From: an uncultured Lachnospiraceae bacterium
GTDB lineage: Bacteria; Bacillota; Clostridia; Lachnospirales; Lachnospiraceae
Assembly: GCA_900313745.1 (NCBI GenBank)
Contig: OMSM01000048.1
Coordinates: 1 to 5,709, forward strand
DNA: 5,709 nt
Direction: 5' to 3'
This document shows, piece after piece, positions 1-4,266 of the stretch. How positions within the stretch are numbered: position 1 is the first letter of the stretch; every line of letters begins with the position of its first letter. Both the position numbers and the translations under genes were made by a program. Below the pieces are notes generated by a model. It saw only the letters and a program-made list of their open reading frames with translations, did not search any database and had not been told where the DNA came from.

Positions 1-59
1 GCCAGGGTCATCGCCAGGACGCCGGCCGCAGCAAGTAAACTGATCAGTTTTCTCTTCAT
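1..59 (-). CDS. N-terminal fragment of an exported protein (signal peptide only)
   Basis: The gene starts with ATG at 59-57 and runs off the left edge, so only 19 full codons are visible. The peptide begins MKRKLISLLAAAGVLAMTL: a basic n-region (K2, R3, K4) followed by a hydrophobic Leu/Ala/Val core, which is a typical Sec signal peptide or lipoprotein leader. The next codon begins GC, compatible with Ala. A lipobox Cys would lie just outside the window, so a substrate-binding lipoprotein is possible but cannot be shown. The start is well supported by a GGAGG ribosome binding site five bases upstream and by a good promoter further upstream. The gene therefore seems to be transcribed independently of the glutamine synthetase gene before it. 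The function of the mature protein is unknown from this window. Confidence 0.8.
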   Translation of the reverse strand, partial: MKRKLISLLAAAGVLAMTL

Positions 60-64
60 AATAA

Positions 65-69
65 CCTCC
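65..69 (-). promoter_or_regulatory. Ribosome binding site GGAGG of the left-edge gene
   Basis: On the minus strand GGAGG is followed by TTATT and then ATG. The near-perfect Shine-Dalgarno match at five bases spacing fixes the start at 59 and favours this frame over a competing open frame that crosses it. Confidence 0.85.
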
Positions 70-87
70 GTCAGAATGAGAAGCACC

Positions 88-100
88 CCGCACCATGCGG
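88..100 (-). other. Small hairpin in the 5' leader of the left-edge gene
   Basis: The sequence ccgca-cca-tgcgg forms a 5-bp stem with a 3-base loop. It lies between the predicted transcription start near 112 and the ribosome binding site at 65-69. It may stabilise the 5' end of the transcript or have no role. It is not followed by a T-run, so it is not an attenuator of the usual kind. Confidence 0.3.
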
Positions 101-118
101 CGCGCAATCACGCCAAAT

Positions 119-147
119 ATTATAAAATACGCAGAGCCAATTAACAA
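119..147 (-). promoter_or_regulatory. Sigma-A-type promoter for the left-edge signal-peptide gene
   Basis: Read on the minus strand, the -35 box is TTGTTA (147-142, 4 of 6 consensus bases) and the -10 box is a perfect TATAAT (124-119), with an exact 17-base spacer. Transcription would start near 112, giving a leader of roughly 50 bases. The region is AT-rich, in contrast to the GC-rich genes around it. A 10-bp direct repeat overlaps the -35 box and may be an operator. Confidence 0.75.
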
Positions 148-159
148 TCGCCAATAAAC
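136..159 (-). repeat. Tandem 10-bp direct repeat overlapping the -35 box
   Basis: Plus-strand gccaattaac (136-145) and gccaataaac (150-159) match at 9 of 10 positions and start 14 bases apart. The first copy covers most of the -35 hexamer at 142-147 and the second lies just upstream. This arrangement is what one expects of a regulator binding two adjacent half-sites, but no regulator can be named and chance similarity in AT-rich DNA is possible. Confidence 0.4.
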
Positions 160-290
160 AGCTGACCCGACGTTTACGGAGATCATAGTGGCTTCGCTTG
201 TCCGGCGCTCCCGGGACCGTTCGCACTCTGAGCTCGGCGCAGCGGCGGCGCCCGCAAGGGTACTTCGGAACAGGCGCTCAGCGATTTAAC
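160..290. other. GC-rich spacer downstream of glnN without a clear gene
   Basis: This stretch follows the glnN stop codon. It contains short GC-rich inverted repeats on the minus strand: CTGAGC (281-276) with GCTCAG (233-228), and inside it GGCGC (252-248) with GCGCC (240-236). None is followed by a run of T on the minus strand, so I cannot call a Rho-independent terminator. No open frame with a convincing ribosome binding site is present. Confidence 0.4.
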
Positions 291-2426
291 TCAGATCTCG
301 AACATCAGGTCCCCGTACGTCGGGAACGGCCACTCCCTCTTGTCCACCAGCATCTCCAGCGCGTCCGCCGGCGTCCTTAAGGCCTTCATCGCAGGCTTCA
401 CCTGGTCCTTGTAGAGGCAGGCCTGCTTCTTCGCGCGCTCGATCGTATCCGTCTTCAGGCTCTCCGCCTTGAGCGTCAGCTTCTTCAGCGTATCCAGGGC
501 GCCCTGCATCTCGTCAATAAGGGAGACGATCTCCTTAAGCCTCTCCGTTTCCGCCGCGGAGGAAAGCCCCACCGCGTTCAGCGCGGAGACCGAGGAGGCG
601 AGCTCGCCCGCATAGTGCATGCATGCGGGAAGGATCTGCTTCCCGGCCATGTCGATCATGGTCAGCGCCTCGATGTTGATGGTCTTGGAGTAGGTCTCGT
701 AGGTGATCTCCTCGCGGCTTTCGAGCTCGCTTCGGGTGAAAATCCCGAACCTCTCGAAGAGGGCCACGGCCTTGTCCGTGGTCAGCGCGGACGCCGCCTC
801 CACCGTACCGGGGATGTTGGGAAGCCCGCGGCGCGCGGCCTCCTTCACCCACTCCTTCGCGTAGCCGTTGCCGTTAAAGATAATGCGCTGGTGCTCGATA
901 AAGTTTTTCTTTAATAAGTCGTGGACCGCCATCGGCAGATTGTCCGCCTTCTCCAGCTCGTCCGCCGCGTCGGAGAAGGCCTCCGCGACGATGGCGTTAA
1001 GGATGGTGTTGCAGCTTCCGATGGAATCCGCGCTTCCCACCATGCGGAACTCGAACTTGTTGCCGGTGAAGGCAAAGGGAGAGGTCCGGTTGCGGTCCGT
1101 CGCGTCCTTCACCAGGTCCGGAAGAGTGGAGACGCCGGTTTTCAGCACGCCGCCCTTGATGTGCTTGTCCGCCGCGCCGGTCTCCACCAGCTGGCGCACC
1201 ACGTCGGCGAGCTGGGCTCCAAGGAACACGGAGATGATCGCGGGCGGTGCCTCGTTCTCGCCGAGACGGTGGTCATTGCCCACGTCGGAGGCGCTCTGCC
1301 TTAAGAGGTCCGCGTGGACATCCACGGCCTTCAGGATGCAGGAGAGAATTAAGAGGAACTGAATGTTCCGCTCGGGGGATTCGCCCGGATCCAGGAGATT
1401 TATCCCCGTGTCCGTCTGCAGGGACCAGTTGTTGTGCTTGCCCGAGCCGTTCACGCCGGCAAAGGGCTTCTCATGGAGAAGGCAGCGGAGCCCGTGATGG
1501 ATCGCCACCCGCTTCATCGCCTCCATGATGATCTGGTTGTGATCGCAGGCGATGTTGGCGTTCTCGTAGATCGGAGCAAGCTCGTGCTGGGCGGGAGCCG
1601 CCTCGTTGTGCTGGGTCTTTGCGGGGACGCCGAGCCTCCAGAGCTCATCGTTCAGGTCCTTCATGTATGCGCCGATCCGCTCGCGGATGACGCCGAAATA
1701 GTGATCCTCCATCTCCTGGCCCTTCGGCGCGGGGGCGCCGAAAAGCGTCCTGCCGGAGTAGATGAGATCGGGGCGCTTTAAGTAGGTATCCTTGTCCACC
1801 AGAAAGTACTCCTGCTCCGCACCGACACAGGTCAGCACCTTCTTCGACTCGGTATCGCCGAAGAGACGCAGGAGGCGCAGCGCCTGGTTGTTCACCGCCT
1901 CCATGGAGCGCAGCAGGGGAGTTTTCTTGTCCAGAGCCTCGCCGGTGTAGGAACAGAACGCGGTGGGAATGCAGAGGGTGTATCCCGCGGAGGTCGCCTT
2001 GAGGAAGGCCGGGCTGGTGACGTCCCAGGTGGTGTAGCCCCTGGCCTCGAAGGTAGACCTCAATCCGCCGGAGGGGAAGGACGAGGCATCCGGCTCGCCC
2101 ATGATCAGCTCCTTGCCGGAGAACTCCATAAGCATATGCCCTTCCTCGTCCGGAGGGGTGACGAAGGAGTCGTGCTTCTCCGCGGTGATCCCGGTGAGCG
2201 GCTGGAACCAGTGGGTGTAGTGCGTCGCCCCCTTCTCGATCGCCCAGTCCTTCATCGCCTTCGCCACCACGTCGGCGTCGGCGCGGGACAGTTCCGGCCC
2301 GCCCTGCATCGCCGAGCGGAGCTTGGCGTACACCGGCTTCGGAAGCCTCTCCCGCATCTTGCTCATGGTGAACACGTTCTCACCGAAAATTGCCTCTACA
2401 TTTGCTGTCATGGATTCGCTGCTCAT
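291..2426 (-). CDS. glnN: Type III glutamine synthetase (GSIII, GlnN)
   Basis: This enzyme makes glutamine from glutamate and ammonium with ATP in the cytoplasm, the entry step of nitrogen assimilation. At 711 residues it fits the GSIII family (about 700-730) and is far longer than GSI or GSII. The N-terminus (FGENVF at 14-19, then a helical segment) is the GSIII-specific region. The catalytic core follows: HWFQPLTG (72-79), GAEQEYF with metal-ligand Glu candidates E204 and E206, HNEAAPAQHE (273-282), the ATP-site motif GSGKHNNWS (327-335), and NRTSPFAF...FEFRM (446-462) with R447, E459 and R461. The C-terminal 200 residues are a helical extension typical of the family, ending LMFEI. GSIII enzymes known from Bacteroides and other bacteria are dodecamers. 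The ATG at 2426 has an AGAGAGG-like ribosome binding site four bases upstream; the next ATG (codon 6) has none. It lies 75 bp after the U32 gene. No adjacent glutamate synthase or nitrogen regulator is visible. Confidence 0.97.
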   Translation of the reverse strand: MSSESMTANVEAIFGENVFTMSKMRERLPKPVYAKLRSAMQGGPELSRADADVVAKAMKDWAIEKGATHYTHWFQPLTGITAEKHDSFVTPPDEEGHMLMEFSGKELIMGEPDASSFPSGGLRSTFEARGYTTWDVTSPAFLKATSAGYTLCIPTAFCSYTGEALDKKTPLLRSMEAVNNQALRLLRLFGDTESKKVLTCVGAEQEYFLVDKDTYLKRPDLIYSGRTLFGAPAPKGQEMEDHYFGVIRERIGAYMKDLNDELWRLGVPAKTQHNEAAPAQHELAPIYENANIACDHNQIIMEAMKRVAIHHGLRCLLHEKPFAGVNGSGKHNNWSLQTDTGINLLDPGESPERNIQFLLILSCILKAVDVHADLLRQSASDVGNDHRLGENEAPPAIISVFLGAQLADVVRQLVETGAADKHIKGGVLKTGVSTLPDLVKDATDRNRTSPFAFTGNKFEFRMVGSADSIGSCNTILNAIVAEAFSDAADELEKADNLPMAVHDLLKKNFIEHQRIIFNGNGYAKEWVKEAARRGLPNIPGTVEAASALTTDKAVALFERFGIFTRSELESREEITYETYSKTINIEALTMIDMAGKQILPACMHYAGELASSVSALNAVGLSSAAETERLKEIVSLIDEMQGALDTLKKLTLKAESLKTDTIERAKKQACLYKDQVKPAMKALRTPADALEMLVDKREWPFPTYGDLMFEI

Positions 2427-2442
2427 AGGACCTCTCTGATCT

Positions 2443-2455
2443 CCGGCGGCGCCGG
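2443..2455 (-). other. GC-rich hairpin in the leader of glnN
   Basis: ccggc-ggc-gccgg forms a 5-bp all-GC stem with a 3-base loop, about 17 bases before the glnN start codon. It has no T-run, and it lies just upstream of the ribosome binding site. It could affect translation or transcript stability, but this is only a structural observation. Confidence 0.3.
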
Positions 2456-2471
2456 CTCGTAATTTTGCTGC

Positions 2472-2505
2472 AAGATACGATGCACTAAACGGCCCGAAAT
2501 GTCAA
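2472..2505 (-). promoter_or_regulatory. Possible promoter for glnN overlapping the end of the U32 gene
   Basis: On the minus strand a perfect -35 hexamer TTGACA lies at 2505-2500 and contains the TGA stop codon of the U32 gene. The -10 is poor: TATCTT (2477-2472) is 22 bases away, and at the ideal 17-base spacing there is only CATCGT (3 of 6). A dedicated glnN promoter is plausible because no terminator follows the U32 gene, but read-through from the U32 gene is equally possible. Confidence 0.35.
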
Positions 2506-3725
2506 ACGGTTCTGAGGACATCCCCCTCCTCAGGCTGTTCGGAGAGCCTAGCCCAGAGCACCTGCCCCGGATGCGGCGCGTCGGGCACCGGGATGCCGTC
2601 CTCCGTTAGAAGCTCCAGTACCTTCGCGCGCACGTCCCTGCCGTCCGGCTTCATGATCTCGATCTCGTCGCCGGTGCGGAACTTGTTCTTCTGCGAAAAC
2701 TTCCCCGCCCCGCCGGGCGCGGCTTCCGCCACCGTGCCGAGGTAGACCGCCTCGCTCTGGTAGATGTTGTTGTCGTAGACCATCGAAGTCTCGTTCGGCT
2801 TCCCGAAATAAAAGCCCGTCGTGAAGTCCCGGTAGGTGCACTTGCGGATCTCCTCCCGGTACCAGTCCAGGTTTGCCCGGTATTTCTCTTCGCTCTCAAA
2901 GAAGTCGTCGATGGCCCTGCGGTAGGTCCTTGCCACCGTCGCGATGTAGAGCGCGGTCTTCATCCGCCCCTCGACCTTCCAGCTGTCCAGCCCGGCATCC
3001 ACAAGCTCCGGAATGTACTCGATCATGCAGAGATCACGGGAATTCATGATGTAGGTTCCGCGCTCGTTCTCCAATACCGGAAGGTATTCCCCCGGCCGCT
3101 TCTCCTCCATCAGCGCATAGGTCCAGCGGCAGGGATGGGCGCAGGCGCCGCGGTTCGCGTCCCTTCCGGTGAAGTAGTTAGAGAGCAGGCACCGGCCGGA
3201 ATAGGAGATGCACATCGCGCCGTGGACGAAGGCCTCCATCGCGAGCTCCGGATCCGTGCGCTCCCGGATGTGCTTAATCTCCTCAAGGCTCAGCTCCCTC
3301 GCGCACACCACGCGGGAGGCCCCCAGGCTGTGCCAGAAATTAAAGGTGGCATAGTTGGTGTTGTTGGCCTGCGTGGAGATGTGGAGCTCCGCTCCGGGAC
3401 AAAACTTCTTCGCAAGCATGAACATCCCGGGATCCGCAATGATCAGTGCGTCCGGGCCGATGCCGGAGAGTTCCCTGAAGTACTCCTCCGCGCCCTCAAG
3501 ATCCGCGTCGTGGGCGAGGATATTCGCGGTGACATGCACCTTCACCCCTCTCCTGTGGGCGTAGTCCACGCTCTCCGCCATCTCCTTCATGGTGAAGTTC
3601 TTCGCCTTTGCCCTGAGCCCGTAGGCCTCGCCTCCGATATAGACCGCGTCCGCCCCGAAGTGCACCGCGGTGCGGAGCACCTCCGGGGAGCCTGCGGGAA
3701 TAAGCAGTTCCGGTTTCTTCATCAT
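2502..3725 (-). CDS. U32 family protein, probable tRNA U34 hydroxylase (TrhP/YrrO-like)
   Basis: The protein has 407 residues and the exact U32 signature at 164-182 (ExF, GAMC, GxC, LLS, with E164, C172, C179, S182). A second cysteine pair, C195 and C199 (ACAHPC), follows. The N-terminal part begins ELLIPAGSPEVL (6-17), with GADAVYIGG (24-32), and is the TIM-barrel-like domain; about residues 320-405 form the small C-terminal beta-barrel. U32 members were long called collagenase-like peptidases, but the relatives E. coli TrhP (YegQ) and Bacillus YrrN/YrrO work in prephenate-dependent 5-hydroxylation of tRNA uridine 34. Others (RlhA, UbiU/UbiV) are also hydroxylation proteins, and Fe-S binding by the four cysteines is reported in the family. 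Length and C-terminal domain fit YrrO better than the shorter YrrN. It starts MMKK; an AGGGTGG site six bases before the first ATG supports 3725, though the second ATG (3722) is also possible. It lies downstream of the MltG-like gene, separated by a hairpin terminator. A protease role cannot be excluded. Confidence 0.9.
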   Translation of the reverse strand: MMKKPELLIPAGSPEVLRTAVHFGADAVYIGGEAYGLRAKAKNFTMKEMAESVDYAHRRGVKVHVTANILAHDADLEGAEEYFRELSGIGPDALIIADPGMFMLAKKFCPGAELHISTQANNTNYATFNFWHSLGASRVVCARELSLEEIKHIRERTDPELAMEAFVHGAMCISYSGRCLLSNYFTGRDANRGACAHPCRWTYALMEEKRPGEYLPVLENERGTYIMNSRDLCMIEYIPELVDAGLDSWKVEGRMKTALYIATVARTYRRAIDDFFESEEKYRANLDWYREEIRKCTYRDFTTGFYFGKPNETSMVYDNNIYQSEAVYLGTVAEAAPGGAGKFSQKNKFRTGDEIEIMKPDGRDVRAKVLELLTEDGIPVPDAPHPGQVLWARLSEQPEEGDVLRTV

Positions 3726-3745
3726 ATTCCGCCACCCTGAAGCTG

Positions 3746-3767
3746 ATCCGCCGGATTAATCGTTAAT
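3746..3767. repeat. Two overlapping inverted repeats upstream of the U32 gene
   Basis: Plus-strand atccg-c-cggat (3746-3756) overlaps attaa-tcg-ttaat (3755-3767); both are perfect dyads. They lie 21 to 42 bases upstream of the U32 start codon, in the only AT-rich part of this spacer, where a promoter and operator would be expected. I find no good -35/-10 pair here, so the role is unassigned. Confidence 0.3.
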
Positions 3768-3800
3768 TTCCGTGCTGAGAACAGCCCTGAATATACAGAA

Positions 3801-3820
3801 GCTCCGGCATATGCCGGAGC
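3801..3820 (-). terminator. Palindromic hairpin terminator after the MltG-like gene
   Basis: GCTCCGGCATATGCCGGAGC is a perfect 20-base palindrome: an 8-bp GC-rich stem with loop ATAT. In minus-strand RNA the stem can be extended by G-U, G-U, G-C and A-U pairs to about 12 bp. It lies 12 bases after the TAA stop of the MltG-like gene. The tail on the minus strand (TTCTGTATATT) is U-rich but interrupted, so termination may be partial. The plus-strand tail (CCCCTTTAAT) is no better and no plus-strand gene needs it. Confidence 0.7.
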
Positions 3821-3832
3821 CCCTTTAATGAT

Positions 3833-4204
3833 TTACTCGTAATCCGCGGAGAGAATGTCCAGTATCTCCTGCGGGAGCATCTCCGTGTTCAGCGTGTAGG
3901 TTCCCGGGCAGATCTTCCCGTGCGCGTCCGAGAACAGCTCCTGTATCCGGAAGACCAGCGCGTCGTTGACGAGCCCCTTCTCCTTGAGCAGTTTTCCCAC
4001 GTCAGACACCGACATGTCCGAGCTGACCGTCACCGTGACGTCGTGCCCCCTGCCCGGGGAGTCCGCCGCGGTCGGCGAAAATATGCTGTATCCCAGCCCG
4101 TATGCCTCCTTTGCCTTGCTGATGCAGAACATGACCAGCACGATGATGATCACGTACTTCATCACGGATGCAATAAGGTCGGGAATTGCCTGATTGGTTT
4201 TCAC
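3833..4204 (-). CDS. Short MltG/YceG-like membrane protein lacking the transglycosylase domain
   Basis: The protein has 123 residues. A short N-terminal tail is followed by one membrane segment at about 14-29 (MKYVIIIVLVMFCISK), then a linker rich in Ser, Pro, Asp and Gly. The C-terminal half (about 56-120) resembles the LysM-like subdomain of MltG/YceG: a beta strand VTVTV, the helix SVSDVGKLLKEKGLV (65-79), FRIQEL, then GTYTLNTEM...EILDIL (101-118). Full MltG enzymes are roughly 330-360 residues and cleave nascent peptidoglycan glycans with a catalytic Glu in a C-terminal domain, which is absent here with no remnant downstream. An active lytic role is therefore unlikely; a regulatory or binding role at the cell wall is inference. 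The start is GTG with GAGG seven bases upstream, and an in-frame TGA lies just upstream, so it cannot start earlier. It follows the RNase J gene by 62 bp in the same direction and is probably co-transcribed. Orientation with a cytoplasmic N-terminus and external domain is likely. Confidence 0.8.
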   Translation of the reverse strand: MKTNQAIPDLIASVMKYVIIIVLVMFCISKAKEAYGLGYSIFSPTAADSPGRGHDVTVTVSSDMSVSDVGKLLKEKGLVNDALVFRIQELFSDAHGKICPGTYTLNTEMLPQEILDILSADYE

Positions 4205-4211
4205 TTCCGGT

Positions 4212-4215
4212 CCTC
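4212..4215 (-). promoter_or_regulatory. Ribosome binding site that supports a GTG start
   Basis: On the minus strand GGTGAGG (4218-4212), with core GAGG at 4215-4212, lies seven bases before GTG at 4204-4202. The in-frame stop TGA at 4216-4214 overlaps this site and excludes longer versions, so the MltG-like protein starts at this GTG. Confidence 0.65.
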
Positions 4216-4218
4216 ACC

Positions 4219-4257
4219 GCTGCCCTTCCGGCAGCGCCTCCCGCCCGCCCGGCGGGC
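4219..4257 (-). other. Pair of GC-rich hairpins between rnj and the MltG-like gene
   Basis: Two inverted repeats fill the spacer: gctgcc-cttcc-ggcagc (4219-4235, 6-bp stem) and gcccgcc-c-ggcgggc (4243-4257; at least 5 bp can pair with a 5-base loop). Neither has a T-run on the minus strand, so they are not clear terminators. In an operon headed by RNase J such structures could act as processing or stability elements, or tune translation of the next gene, whose ribosome binding site begins immediately after the first hairpin. Confidence 0.5.
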
Positions 4258-4266
4258 ATGCATGAA

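Noticed and set aside
1..186. A minus-strand frame open from ATG at 186 to the left edge, at least 62 codons, with a hydrophobic stretch
   Set aside because: It has no ribosome binding site, contains the promoter of the signal-peptide gene, and overlaps that gene's well-supported start in another frame.
209..216. The palindrome TCCCGGGA as a terminator or operator
   Set aside because: It has no loop and no T-run, and an 8-base palindrome is expected by chance in GC-rich sequence.
868..1362. Plus-strand open frames (164 and 127 codons) opposite glnN
   Set aside because: They overlap each other and the catalytic core of GSIII in antisense; these are shadow frames in GC-rich DNA.
2427..2501. 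A glutamine or other riboswitch in the leader of glnN
   Set aside because: The spacer is only 75 bases and shows just one 5-bp hairpin, with nothing resembling a known aptamer core.
3135..3740. A 201-codon open frame on the plus strand, opposite the U32 gene
   Set aside because: It is fully antisense to a clear U32 gene, is rich in Arg, Val, His and Gly as expected of the reverse frame of GC-rich codons, and has no recognisable domain.
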